A stretch of 64,000 nucleotides of DNA from Sphingomonas sp. BK345 (GTDB lineage: Bacteria > Pseudomonadota > Alphaproteobacteria > Sphingomonadales > Sphingomonadaceae), in assembly GCF_014193845.1 (NCBI RefSeq), contig NZ_JACHZX010000003.1, positions 682,001-746,000 of the forward strand, written 5' to 3'. Positions 25,783 through 33,872 of the stretch are shown in pieces. The notes beneath the pieces are model-generated. The model was given only the letters and a program-made list of their open reading frames with translations. It made no database searches and was not told the origin of the DNA. A program made the position numbers and the translations under genes. Numbering within the stretch: the first letter of the stretch is position 1; every line of letters begins with the position of its first letter.

Positions 25783-26079
25783 TCAGACGGCCGGAGCGTC
25801 GCTACATCGCATCACCGCCTGATACTGGAAGATGTGGGTACCAAGCTTGTTGTCGGCGCGCCGGGTGGTGAGTGAGGCGAACTCGAGACCGTGCGGGCAG
25901 CGCATGCGCTCGGTGAGGCGGCGGCGCACCTCGTCCTCGCTGTCGGTCTTCATGAACCCGGTCATCGACACGCCCTGCTTGTCGCCGATCATGGTGGGGA
26001 CCGGAAAGTCCCACGGCGTCGCCGCACAGCCGCTCAGGAGCGCGCCAAGCGCGAGCGCGGCGGCTCGATGCCACCTCAT
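25783..26079 (-). CDS. Small predicted lipoprotein
   Basis: A 98-residue product with an N-terminal signal (MRWHRAAALALGALLSGC); LSGC is a fitting lipobox with Cys18 as the lipidated residue. The remainder is a small soluble domain (VSMTGFMKTDSEDEVRRRL) of unknown function. The ATG at 26079 overlaps the stop of the upstream membrane protein, so the two are coupled. Confidence 0.7.
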   Translation of the reverse strand: MRWHRAAALALGALLSGCAATPWDFPVPTMIGDKQGVSMTGFMKTDSEDEVRRRLTERMRCPHGLEFASLTTRRADNKLGTHIFQYQAVMRCSDAPAV

Positions 26080-26585
26080 GCCGTCGCTTCCGTGTCGCTG
26101 CGGCGTAGATGCCGCACCAGCGACATCACACCGACGAGAAGCGCCAGGAGCACGACGCTGCCAACCAGCCCCAGGCCGATGCAGAGCGGCACGAGCAGCA
26201 GGACCGCCAGCACCGTGGCGAGCTGCTTGCGCAGCTGGCCGGGCTTGTACGACTGGATGGCGGCGACCTGCCGGCGCAGCGCCGGGTAGTGGCGCTGGTG
26301 CACCACGCCCTTGCGGGTCGTGCCGTCGCGCAGCACGAACTCGAACATGACCTTGGGCCCCTTGCCGAGCAACACGCCCGCGGCCGCGCCGACAGGGCCG
26401 AGCAGGAGGAAGCCGCCGGCGGCGCGCTTGCCCGCACCGGCGTCGGCCGTCACGAGCGGGCGAACCTCGACCGGCACGAACTGGATCGTCTTCCACTCGT
26501 AGAGAGCGGTCACGTCGCGGGGCGTGAGCCGCGCCTTGGTGAACTCGGCACCGACGTCGTCGATAAACAGGATGAACTGGGTCAT
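26076..26585 (-). CDS. Membrane protein with glycine-rich segment
   Basis: A 169-residue protein. After a 50-residue soluble start comes a Gly/Ala-rich hydrophobic hairpin (GGFLLLGPVGAAAGVLLGKG, about 57-76), a soluble stretch, and two C-terminal membrane helices (LATVLAVLLLVPLCIGLGLV and SVVLLALLVGVMSLV). No family was recognised. It forms a two-gene operon with the lipoprotein and is divergent from the XRE regulator, with TGTCGAC words repeated between them (26601, 26613 and an inverted copy near 26694). Confidence 0.65.
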   Translation of the reverse strand: MTQFILFIDDVGAEFTKARLTPRDVTALYEWKTIQFVPVEVRPLVTADAGAGKRAAGGFLLLGPVGAAAGVLLGKGPKVMFEFVLRDGTTRKGVVHQRHYPALRRQVAAIQSYKPGQLRKQLATVLAVLLLVPLCIGLGLVGSVVLLALLVGVMSLVRHLRRSDTEATA

Positions 26586-26719
26586 GACACTCCCTGCTGC
26601 TGTCGACCTGTTTGTCGACGATCAGTGACCGACGTCATGCTCGACGTGGCGGTCAAATCAACTGGAATGTCTCTCATCGTCTGTAGATCGCTCGTCGACA
26701 TCGCGTTTTTCAGCGCTAC

Positions 26720-26923
26720 ATGGACGTCCGCCAGCGCCTCTCCGCCAATCTGCGCCGCCTCCGGCTCGAACAAGGCTGGAGCCAGGAGGATTATGCCGAC
26801 CGCGCCGGCGTTCACCGCACCTATGTGAGCGACATCGAGCGCGGCGCGCGCAACCCGACGATCACGGTCGTCGAGAAGCTCGCTGTGCCCTTCTCGCTCA
26901 AGGCCGGCGACCTGCTCGCCTGA
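26720..26923 (+). CDS. XRE-family regulator, short
   Basis: A 67-residue protein that is one helix-turn-helix domain: LRRLRLEQGWSQEDYADRAG, then VHRTYVSDIERGARNPT. These single-domain regulators often control neighbouring island or restriction genes. The repeated TGTCGAC words upstream may be its operator. Confidence 0.85.
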   Translation: MDVRQRLSANLRRLRLEQGWSQEDYADRAGVHRTYVSDIERGARNPTITVVEKLAVPFSLKAGDLLA

Positions 26924-26995
26924 GCACCGCGGCTGAAAGCTGCGGCTCGACTTCTGCGTGCACCCACGGCTCTGTCGTGCCCGAGGAGGGCGCGT

Positions 26996-27175
26996 GTGAA
27001 CGACGATCTGATCCGCAGCTATATGACGGCTGCCGGCATGCTGATGGAGGACGTGTCGGCCAAGGTCGTGCTCGATCCACTGGCACCGGAGCGCGTCGGC
27101 GACCTGCGCCGCCTAGTAAATGAACTCAAGGCGACCGCCGATGTTGTAGACGCCGTCAGGCGAAGTGATGGTTAA
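26996..27175 (+). CDS. Small helical protein, 59 aa
   Basis: From the GTG at 26996 (preceded by CGAGGAGGGC, a good ribosome-binding site) the frame reads VNDDLIRSYMTAAGMLMEDV and on to a TAA at 27173. It looks helical and amphipathic, with coding-like codon use. The family is unknown. It lies between the XRE and MucR genes, 72 bases after XRE. Confidence 0.45.
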   Translation: MNDDLIRSYMTAAGMLMEDVSAKVVLDPLAPERVGDLRRLVNELKATADVVDAVRRSDG

Positions 27176-27269
27176 CTCTCGCCCTGATCTGATACGGCTT
27201 GGTGGAAGCTGGCCCAAGTTGCCGGTGACCAACCAGCAGTGCGCGTGCTACGACGAAGGGGTGATAAGC

Positions 27270-27821
27270 TTGGACAACGAGATGAGCGGCGAAGAACAAA
27301 ATGACACCGTGGGCCTGGCCGCCGCGGTAACGATGGCGTGGCTCGCCAACCCGCACACGCGCGTGAGCGCCAGCGACGTGCCGGCTATTCTACAGTCGAT
27401 GCATGAGGCAGTCCTGTCACTGACGGCGCCGACATCTGAGCAGAACGTGCAGTCGGCGTCGGAGCACACACCCGCGGTGTCGGTGCGCAAGTCGCTCGCC
27501 AATTCCGATCGCATCATCAGCATGATCGACGGCAAGCCGTACGCCAGCCTGAAGCGGCATCTCGCCGGACACGGGCTCACGCCCGCGGAGTATCGCGCGC
27601 GTTTCAATCTGAAGTCCGACTATCCGATGGTGGCACCGGGCTACAGTGAGAAGCGGCGAGCTCATGCCACGCAGATTGGTCTAGGCCGCAAGGCGGTGGC
27701 CGCTGTCGAGGAGGCCGGCGCCGCCGTCGAGCAGGCGGCCGAGGAGGTCGTCGGCAAGGCGAGGAAGCGCGGCAAGGACGCGCTCGCGTCGGCGCGCAAG
27801 ACGCTCGGCATCCGCTCCTAG
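27270..27821 (+). CDS. MucR/Ros-family regulator without the zinc cysteine
   Basis: A 183-residue protein whose core matches MucR/Ros: SMIDGKPYASLKRHLAGHGL, then TPAEYRARFNLKSDYPMVAPGYSE. The zinc site, normally Cys-x2-Asp/Cys...His...His, reads Ser-x2-Asp...His...His, so the first cysteine is missing. The C-terminus is an Ala/Glu/Lys-rich helix. I chose the TTG at 27270 because AAGGGG lies eight bases upstream; the ATG at 27282 is the alternative. MucR proteins are global, H-NS-like repressors of envelope and virulence genes. Confidence 0.78.
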   Translation: MDNEMSGEEQNDTVGLAAAVTMAWLANPHTRVSASDVPAILQSMHEAVLSLTAPTSEQNVQSASEHTPAVSVRKSLANSDRIISMIDGKPYASLKRHLAGHGLTPAEYRARFNLKSDYPMVAPGYSEKRRAHATQIGLGRKAVAAVEEAGAAVEQAAEEVVGKARKRGKDALASARKTLGIRS

Positions 27822-28108
27822 GCTCGCCGGATGCCGGCGTCTGCGGGCGTCGGCAGCAGCCGCGCCTCCTGCGCACTCCAGCTCGCATCCACGCCGCCCG
27901 TCGCGGTAAGCGTCGCCGCGCTGACGCCGGCGCGTAGCCGCCCGGCGAGGATCGCCTGGGTGACGCTGGGCGCCAGGAAGGCGAGCCGCAGCACCCGTGT
28001 GACATAGGAGGCGGTCAAGCCTTCGCGCGTGGCTAGCCGCGTGATGTCGATCTCGCCGCCCCGCAGCTCCTTCCACCACGCGCGCGCGAGCAGCAGCTGG
28101 CGTGTCAG
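27818..28108 (-). pseudogene. C-terminal remnant of a serine recombinase-like protein
   Basis: The minus-strand frame reads LLLARAWWKELRGGEIDITR, then LAFLAPSVTQAILAGRLRAG, to a TAG at 27818. This is the helix-turn-helix tail found on site-specific recombinases of island origin. The N-terminal part is missing: homology stops at about 28108, where transposase sequence of opposite strand begins. Confidence 0.55.
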
Positions 28109-28455
28109 CAGCGCTTGCCTTCATGAAGAAGGCGCTCAAGCGTCACGGCTCGCCCGAGGCAATCACCACCGATGGTCTGCGTTCCTACGGTGCTGCTCTG
28201 ACGGAGCTCGGCAGCCGCGAGGAGCAGGAGGTTGGCCGCTGGGCCAACAACCGGGTGGAGAACTCGCACCTGCCCTTCAGGCGACGAGAGCGGGCGATGC
28301 TGCGGTTCCGGCAGATGCGAACCTTACAGAAGTTCGCCTCGGTTCATGCCAACGTCCACAACCACTTCAATCACGAACGCCACCTTGTCGACCGCCAGAC
28401 CCACAAGCAGCGCCGCTCCGCGGCGCTGGCTGAGTGGCAGGCGCTCGTCAGCTGA
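28108..28455 (+). pseudogene. IS6-family transposase, 5'-truncated
   Basis: The frame reads ALAFMKKALKRHGSPEAITT, then DGLRSYGAAL, WANNRVENSHLPFRRRERAM, and ends QRRSAALAEWQAL. This is the C-terminal half of an IS6-family DDE transposase with the second Asp (TTDG) and the Glu (RVENS). The N-terminal helix-turn-helix and first Asp are absent, and no inverted repeats were found, so it is a dead fragment fused to the recombinase remnant at about 28108. Confidence 0.85.
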
Positions 28456-28622
28456 GTCGGTGCAGGCGAAGGGCGAGGTGCATCGTGGAGAGACGAGTTC
28501 GCGTTAGACTGACAGCACCTTCGTCGCATCACTATGCCGAGGCTATGGTGTTTCCGCTTTTCGATCTCGAATTGCTACACCGCACGGAATAGCTGGATCG
28601 CCACCTCAACGAGGATGGTGGC

Positions 28623-29159
28623 ATGGTTCGGTGGCATCGATCGAGATCCGGTGACGTCGCGCTTCGCGCCGGCGGCTTGTGTCTGTGGGCGCTATCCTAT
28701 TTCGCTGTCGCACGCCTTGTTTCGCTGAACTTGCCTCCGATGAAGGCAGGTCCGCTCTCCTTCACTCTGGCATCCATCGGCTTCGTGGCAGCGAGCGCAG
28801 GCGGCTTGCTGCTCAGCCTCGGACGGCACCTGTTCGATGAGGTGGAGGTGAGCGCGCGGTGGCGACACCGCGCATGCGTGAGTGTCTCTTCTCTGACGGA
28901 GCAACTCTCGATGAACAACATCAAGGAGCCTGCGCTGCTCGTTGTGGGGCGCGATACTGACGGCAGCTGGACTGTGCGCGAGAGCGCGGGAATGCTGCTC
29001 GGCCGCTTCGCGTCTGCCGACGCCGCGCGGCGCTTCGTGCAGACGGAAAGGGGATGGCAGCCGCAGATCGCGATCGCGTCCTCTGCAGGAACGGCGCCCA
29101 GGATCGACGGACGACTCAGCCTGCGGGTGACGGACACGACGGCGAGATCACGTGCGTAA
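28623..29159 (+). CDS. Small membrane protein fused to a soluble domain
   Basis: A 178-residue product. Residues 15-68 contain two membrane helices (LCLWALSYFAVARLVSLNLP and SFTLASIGFVAASAGGLLLS) followed by LGRHLFDEV. Residues from about 96 (MNNIKEPALLVVGRDTDGSW, RESAGMLLGRFASADAARRF) form a small domain that closely resembles the separate 87-residue protein at 30674. The membrane half resembles the products at 29152 and 31464. It may thus be a fusion of two modules encoded separately nearby, or two genes joined by a frameshift. Confidence 0.55.
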   Translation: MVRWHRSRSGDVALRAGGLCLWALSYFAVARLVSLNLPPMKAGPLSFTLASIGFVAASAGGLLLSLGRHLFDEVEVSARWRHRACVSVSSLTEQLSMNNIKEPALLVVGRDTDGSWTVRESAGMLLGRFASADAARRFVQTERGWQPQIAIASSAGTAPRIDGRLSLRVTDTTARSRA

Positions 29160-29544
29160 ATTCCCTGCTCGCTTGCTCGGCGTCATCCTTTTAGTCGCCG
29201 CGACCGGCACGTCTCTGCTACACCGCGCCGTGTACGATGTGGTACGGACCGGACCGGCACACCCGGCAGAGTTTGCGCTTGGTCTGCTCAGCTTCCTGCT
29301 TGCCACCTGCGGCATCCTACTGCTGGTGCACGGCAAAAAGCTGCTTGAGCCCGGCAGGAATGATCAAGCCAAGGTAAAAGCGTCACTGAAGGAGCGATTC
29401 ACCCGCCCGATCTCGCCTGGAGGACGCGCATTTGACTCGCGTCGTTCCGCCTCGTTGATGCAGGCACGCCACGTCATCGCGGTCGCCCGTGCCCGATCGG
29501 CGAAGGTGCGGCAGACGGCGAGCCTCGCTCACCGGCACCGCTGA
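29152..29544 (+). CDS. Small two-helix membrane protein
   Basis: A 130-residue product from a GTG overlapping the preceding stop. Two membrane helices (LLGVILLVAATGTSLLHRAV and FALGLLSFLLATCGILLLVH) are followed by GKKLLEPGRND and a basic tail. The helix-HGK layout is shared with the product at 31464 (LPLMVHGKRV). The function is unknown; it lies just upstream of the CorA gene. Confidence 0.6.
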   Translation: MRKFPARLLGVILLVAATGTSLLHRAVYDVVRTGPAHPAEFALGLLSFLLATCGILLLVHGKKLLEPGRNDQAKVKASLKERFTRPISPGGRAFDSRRSASLMQARHVIAVARARSAKVRQTASLAHRHR

Positions 29545-29557
29545 GGCGCTCTCGCTC

Positions 29558-30526
29558 GTGCCGGTCATTGCCGCCTACCTGTACCGCCATGGACGCCGCG
29601 TTCGCGAGATCGCGATCGAGGAGCAGGTCAGCTGTCCGAGCGACCGCTCCGAATTCGTCTGGATCGGGCTCAGCGACCCGTGTTCCGACGAGATCGAGAC
29701 GTTGCAGCGGCTCTACGGCCTGCATCCGCTCGCGGTCGAGGACTCGCTCAAGGACGGGCAGCTGCCCAAGGTCGACGTCTATGGCGACCAGCTGTTCGTC
29801 ATCGGCCGCACGGCTTACCTGTGCCATGGGCGCATTGTCTACGGCCAGACCGCCGCCTTCCTCGGGCACAGCCACATCATCACCGTTCGCCAAGGCTCGA
29901 CCCGCTCGCACAGGCCGCTACGTGAGCATCTCGAGGCCGCGCCTGACCTGCTCGGCAAGGGCGGCGACTATGTTCTCCACGCCGTGCTCGACTTCATCGT
30001 CGACGGCTATCTGCCGCTGGTGACCGCGCTGGAGGAGGAGGTCGCGGCGATGGAACAGCGCATGCTCGACACCTTCCTCGATCGCGCCGAGATCGCGCGC
30101 ATCTTTGCGCTCCGTCGTGACCTCATGCGCTTCGACCGGATCCTGGTGCCGATGGAGGAGGTCGCGCGCAAGCTCGCCAGGAACGAGCTGCCGTGCGTCG
30201 ACGCCGAGGCGCGGCTCTACTTCCGCGACGTGCTCGATCACGTCCGCCGCGTCGAGGCGATGACGAGTGGGCTGCGCGAGCTGCTGACCTCGGTGTTCGA
30301 GTTCAGCAACCTCATCGAGCAGCAGCGTACCGGCGCGATCGCGCGTCAGCTCGCCGCCTGGGCCGCGATCCTGGCGGTGCCGACCGCGATCGCGGGCATC
30401 TACGGCATGAACTTCGAGCACATGCCCGAGCTGCACAGCCGGTACGGCTACCCCGCCAGTTTGCTGGTCATCCTCGCGATCTGCTCGGCGCTGTACTGGC
30501 GGTTCCGTCGCGCTCGCTGGTTGTGA
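29558..30526 (+). CDS. corA: CorA-family magnesium/divalent cation channel
   Basis: CorA forms a pentameric inner-membrane channel for Mg2+ and also Co2+/Ni2+. The 322-residue product has the N-terminal alpha/beta domain with LHPLAVEDSLKDGQLPKVDV, a long stalk helix with ALEEEVAAMEQRML, and two C-terminal membrane helices. The first ends in the selectivity motif GMN (IYGMNFEHMPEL). The frame is open from 29489; I chose the GTG at 29558 because it starts directly before VIAAYLYRHGRR and follows the previous stop. ZntB-like zinc export is an alternative role, plausible near a zinc region. Confidence 0.9.
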   Translation: MPVIAAYLYRHGRRVREIAIEEQVSCPSDRSEFVWIGLSDPCSDEIETLQRLYGLHPLAVEDSLKDGQLPKVDVYGDQLFVIGRTAYLCHGRIVYGQTAAFLGHSHIITVRQGSTRSHRPLREHLEAAPDLLGKGGDYVLHAVLDFIVDGYLPLVTALEEEVAAMEQRMLDTFLDRAEIARIFALRRDLMRFDRILVPMEEVARKLARNELPCVDAEARLYFRDVLDHVRRVEAMTSGLRELLTSVFEFSNLIEQQRTGAIARQLAAWAAILAVPTAIAGIYGMNFEHMPELHSRYGYPASLLVILAICSALYWRFRRARWL

Positions 30527-30673
30527 GTGCGCCTATAAATGCGACGGGCCGTTGGCATGATTATGCGGCCACTATGCCGATCCCGGGAATCGATCTCGAA
30601 AGACTATGGGAGCAAGCGTAGCTGAGATGGGCGGGCACCCGATGTCCGGTTATCGAAGGCATCAGCAGCGATC

Positions 30674-30937
30674 ATGTCGTCTGAACCTCTTCCGGAGCCC
30701 GACGAACGCGGCCCGGTCATCTACGTCGGTCAGGACCTTGCGGGCCACTGGCTCGTCCAGGACGGCGCGGGCAAGCTCGAGGGCCGCTTCACCTCTCGCG
30801 GCGCCGCGTTGAGCTTCGCTCACGCCGAGCGCGAGATCTATCACGCCAGCCTCGAGATGGTGGTCACGCCGCTGAAGCCCCTCATCCCGTTCGGTCCCGT
30901 CCCCGCCTGCGAGCGCGCGCTCGTGCGGGCGGCCTGA
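30674..30937 (+). CDS. Small soluble protein, paralogue of the 28.6-kb domain
   Basis: An 87-residue product. The stretch VIYVGQDLAGHWLVQDGAGK, then LEGRFTSRGAALSFAHAER, parallels the second half of the 28623 product (LLVVGRDTDGSWTVRESAGM..GRFASADAARRFVQTER). It resembles DUF2188-type small domains. The function is unknown. A strong AAGGAGG site lies between it and the next gene, so they are probably co-transcribed. Confidence 0.65.
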   Translation: MSSEPLPEPDERGPVIYVGQDLAGHWLVQDGAGKLEGRFTSRGAALSFAHAEREIYHASLEMVVTPLKPLIPFGPVPACERALVRAA

Positions 30938-30948
30938 AGGAGGTCATC

Positions 30949-31467
30949 ATGACAGCGACGATGAAGAAGGCCGGCCAGTCGCCGGCCAATGGTCCCCGCG
31001 CAGCGCGCGACTTCGCAGTGCCGGGCTCGCGCACGGTGCACGCCGATCCGCGCTGGCTTCCGCTCGTCACGGCGCTGGCCGATCTGCGGCAGCGGCACCG
31101 CTGCTCGGTCCGGATCGTCGACGCCGACTGCGGCAATGGTGCGCTGCTGATCGAGGCGGCACGTGAGGCGCGTGCGCTCGGCTTCACCGCCATTGAGGCG
31201 CGCGGCATCGACGGTTCACCTGCGATGATCGCCCGTGCCCGCTCGGCCGCAGGCATGATGCGGGACGGCGCGATCGGCCTCACCTTCGACCAGGTCGACA
31301 TGGCGCAGGCGCTGGCTCAGGAGGCGGTCTTCCCCGCCGATATCGTGCTTTGGCACGGCACCGCGCGCGACGATCATCGGGCGGGTCTCAGCGGATTGCT
31401 CGCAGCCGCGGGTGAGCGCGTGATCGGTGATCCAGCCGCCGTTGCGATCGGAGGTATGCTCGCGTGA
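30949..31467 (+). CDS. SAM-dependent methyltransferase-like protein
   Basis: A 172-residue protein with a class I SAM-binding motif (VRIVDADCGNGALLIEAARE) and a following acidic strand end (EARGIDGSP). It is short, lacks a clear motif IV and has no substrate domain, so the acceptor is unknown and it may be a partial methyltransferase fold. The ribosome-binding site AAGGAGG sits six bases upstream. It overlaps the following membrane gene by four bases. Confidence 0.65.
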   Translation: MTATMKKAGQSPANGPRAARDFAVPGSRTVHADPRWLPLVTALADLRQRHRCSVRIVDADCGNGALLIEAAREARALGFTAIEARGIDGSPAMIARARSAAGMMRDGAIGLTFDQVDMAQALAQEAVFPADIVLWHGTARDDHRAGLSGLLAAAGERVIGDPAAVAIGGMLA

Positions 31468-31727
31468 CCCACCGCGACCTCGCCTGGAAGGCCACCGGCT
31501 TCGCCCTGTTCGCCGGCGCCTGTGCGGCCTGCCTGATGCTGGATCGATCACCGTTGATGGTGCCGCTCTTCATCGTCGCCCTGCTCGGGCTGCCGCTGAT
31601 GGTACACGGCAAGCGCGTGGCGCAGGTGTTCCGCGCCGAGCGGCGCGGCCACTATCATACCGCAACCGCGGTCCATGCCGCACGCGTGCGTCGGCGTGGG
31701 CAGAACAGCGATGGCTTCGGCCTGTGA
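31464..31727 (+). CDS. Small two-helix membrane protein
   Basis: An 87-residue product starting at a GTG in the overlap with the previous stop. Two membrane helices (ATGFALFAGACAACLMLD and LMVPLFIVALLGLPLMVH) precede HGKRVAQVFRAERRG and a basic His/Arg tail. It shares the helix-HGK layout with the 29152 product. The function is unknown. Confidence 0.6.
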   Translation: MTHRDLAWKATGFALFAGACAACLMLDRSPLMVPLFIVALLGLPLMVHGKRVAQVFRAERRGHYHTATAVHAARVRRRGQNSDGFGL

Positions 31728-31738
31728 GCGACAGATCC

Positions 31739-32971
31739 ATGAGCTTCTTCGCGTACAAGGATAACGCCCTTCACGCTGAGGACGTGCCGCTGTCGGCGAT
31801 CGCGGAGGCGGTCGGCACGCCAGTGCACGTCTACTCCGCCGCCGCGCTTCGCCACGCAGCGGACGCCTTCCGCTCGGCGCTGCGGACCCTGCCTGCGGCC
31901 CGCTTCGCCTTCGCCGTGAAGGCCAATCCGAACAGCGCGGTGCTGCGCCTGCTCGCCGGGCGCGGCTTCGGTGCCGACATCGTCTCGGGTGGCGAGCTGC
32001 GCCGTGCGCTTGATTCGGGCATGGCGCCGGCCGGGATCGTCTTCTCGGGCGTCGGCAAGACCGACCGCGAGCTCAGCGATGCGCTTGACGCCAACATCGG
32101 CCAGTTCAACCTAGAGTTGGAGGAGGAGGGGCGAGTGCTCTCGCGCCTCGCGTACGTTCGGGGTCGGCGCGCGCCGGCGGTGCTGCGCGTCAACCCCGAC
32201 GTCGACGCGGGCACCCACGCCAAGATCTCGACTGGGCGCCGCGAGAACAAGTTCGGCGTCAGCATCGCCGATGCCGCCGACATCTACGATCGGCTGGGCC
32301 AGCTCGACGGGCTGCACCTGCATGGGCTGGCATTGCACATCGGCAGCCAGCTTAGCGACCTTGCTCCGCTCGAGGCGGCGTACCGCCGCGTCGGCGAACT
32401 CATCCTCGAGCTGCGTGCACGTGGGCATGTGATTACCCGCGTCGACCTCGGCGGCGGGCTCGGCATCCCGTACCGCGAGGAGGATCATATCCCTTCGCTG
32501 ACCGACTATGCGGCCATGGTCGCGCGCGTCACCGCGCAGTGGAACGTCGGTCTGACCTTCGAGCCAGGTCGGATCATCGCCGGGCTCGCCGGCGTCCTCA
32601 TGACGCGCGTCATCTGGGTGAAGCCGGGTACTGCGGCACCGTTCGTGATCGTCGATGCGGCGATGAACGATCTGGCGCGGCCGGCGATGTACGGCGCCTA
32701 CCACCGCTTTGCCGCCGTTCAGCCCTCCGGCGAGACGATGGTCGCCAATCTCGCTGGACCCGTCTGCGAGACCGGCGACACCTTTGGCACGAACCAGGAG
32801 ATCGACCGGGTCGCCCGGGGCGATCTGGCCGTCTTCCATGCGACCGGTGCTTATGGTGCCTCGATGGCCTCCAGCTATAACTGCCGCCCGCTGAGCCCGC
32901 AGGTGCTCGTAGATGGAGGGCGCTTCGAAGTTGTTGGAGAGCGCGCCATTCCTACCGAGCGCGCGGCCTGA
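31739..32971 (+). CDS. lysA: Diaminopimelate decarboxylase-like enzyme
   Basis: A 410-residue alanine-racemase-fold PLP decarboxylase. The PLP lysine lies in FAFAVKANPN (about Lys61). Further LysA features are GADIVSGGELRRAL, ENKFGVS, LHLHGLALHIGSQL, RVDLGGGLGIPY, the phosphate/substrate segment EPGRIIAG, and the C-terminal CETGDTFG and ATGAYGASMASSYN. LysA makes L-lysine from meso-diaminopimelate. It lies in an accessory-looking region, 12 bases after a small membrane gene, not with other lysine genes. It could be a second copy or act on a related amino acid. Confidence 0.88.
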   Translation: MSFFAYKDNALHAEDVPLSAIAEAVGTPVHVYSAAALRHAADAFRSALRTLPAARFAFAVKANPNSAVLRLLAGRGFGADIVSGGELRRALDSGMAPAGIVFSGVGKTDRELSDALDANIGQFNLELEEEGRVLSRLAYVRGRRAPAVLRVNPDVDAGTHAKISTGRRENKFGVSIADAADIYDRLGQLDGLHLHGLALHIGSQLSDLAPLEAAYRRVGELILELRARGHVITRVDLGGGLGIPYREEDHIPSLTDYAAMVARVTAQWNVGLTFEPGRIIAGLAGVLMTRVIWVKPGTAAPFVIVDAAMNDLARPAMYGAYHRFAAVQPSGETMVANLAGPVCETGDTFGTNQEIDRVARGDLAVFHATGAYGASMASSYNCRPLSPQVLVDGGRFEVVGERAIPTERAA

Positions 32972-33272
32972 CCCGAAATCAGCAAACCAGGAGCGGCGTT
33001 CAGCACCAGGGAGAAAGCCCGCCTTTAGCGCGTGCTACAAAGCGCGAACGGGTCACGGCACGAGCTACCTTCATGAGCGGCTGGTGCTCTCACCGTTATT
33101 AGCTGGTTGCGCTAGCCACCCTCCCGCCCACGTGGCGTACAGGCGTGTCACATTGAGGAACGATGGCGTCCCAGCAACGTACCGGCCGACGATAGCGAAA
33201 AGGGGCAGACCACTTCCAACACCGTCTGCAAGCACTCGCTGCCGACCATGATTTTGCTTCCGTTGCGGGTGG
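32972..33272. other. Intergenic stretch between lysA and DUF1826
   Basis: No recognisable gene. A minus-strand frame reads PLFAIVGRYVAGTPSFLNVT, possibly a fragment of a membrane protein, but it is too short to assign. Confidence 0.4.
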
Positions 33273-33872
33273 TCATGCCTCCTCGTGCCCGGTCCAGGGA
33301 TCGAGCGCCAGCAGCAGTCGCGTCTCGCCCGTCTCGCTGACGGGGGGCGAGCGATGAAGGATGAGCGGCTCGTCCGTCCAGCGTCGGCCCTTGAACATGC
33401 CGACTTCACCCGCGCGCAGTTGCTCTATCGGGCCGTCGCTCCCGGCATGGATCCACTGCGTGCCCGGACCTATCAGCGACATCAGCAAGCGAGCGGTGAC
33501 GAGGTCGGCGTGGAAGCGGCGGCAGGCGTCGGTCTCGATCACTTCCAGGCGAAACCTCAGCACCGCGCAGGACATGATCGCGGCGAAGCGGCGAGCGAGC
33601 GCGATCAGCTCATGCCCGAGCGCGCCCGCGCGGTCACCATAGCCGGCCCCGGCGATCAGATGGGGTAGCGTGCTCGCGAGTTCGTCCAGCGCGACGGGCG
33701 CGTCGATGTCCTCGATCTTACCCCAGTCGAGCGCTGGCAGGCCGGAGAGAGCGTGCGGCATCGCCCGCCGCCACACGGCGAGGTGGACGTCCACCTCGCC
33801 GATCCGGGTCAACGCCCCGGCGTCCCGGCTGATCACTACCGCCTCGTCGCGCGGGCTAGCAGCGGCGATCAT
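33273..33872 (-). CDS. DUF1826 family protein
   Basis: A 199-residue protein of the DUF1826 type; the conserved core is [20 protein letters not shown], then GTQWI, and a C-terminal [20 protein letters not shown]. This family is repeatedly found beside COG0523 GTPases in zinc-starvation regulons and contains His/Cys residues that could bind metal. The ATG at 33872 overlaps the GTPase stop (ATGA), so it is translated with the chaperone. Its biochemical role is not established. Confidence 0.85.
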   Translation of the reverse strand: MIAAASPRDEAVVISRDAGALTRIGEVDVHLAVWRRAMPHALSGLPALDWGKIEDIDAPVALDELASTLPHLIAGAGYGDRAGALGHELIALARRFAAIMSCAVLRFRLEVIETDACRRFHADLVTARLLMSLIGPGTQWIHAGSDGPIEQLRAGEVGMFKGRRWTDEPLILHRSPPVSETGETRLLLALDPWTGHEEA

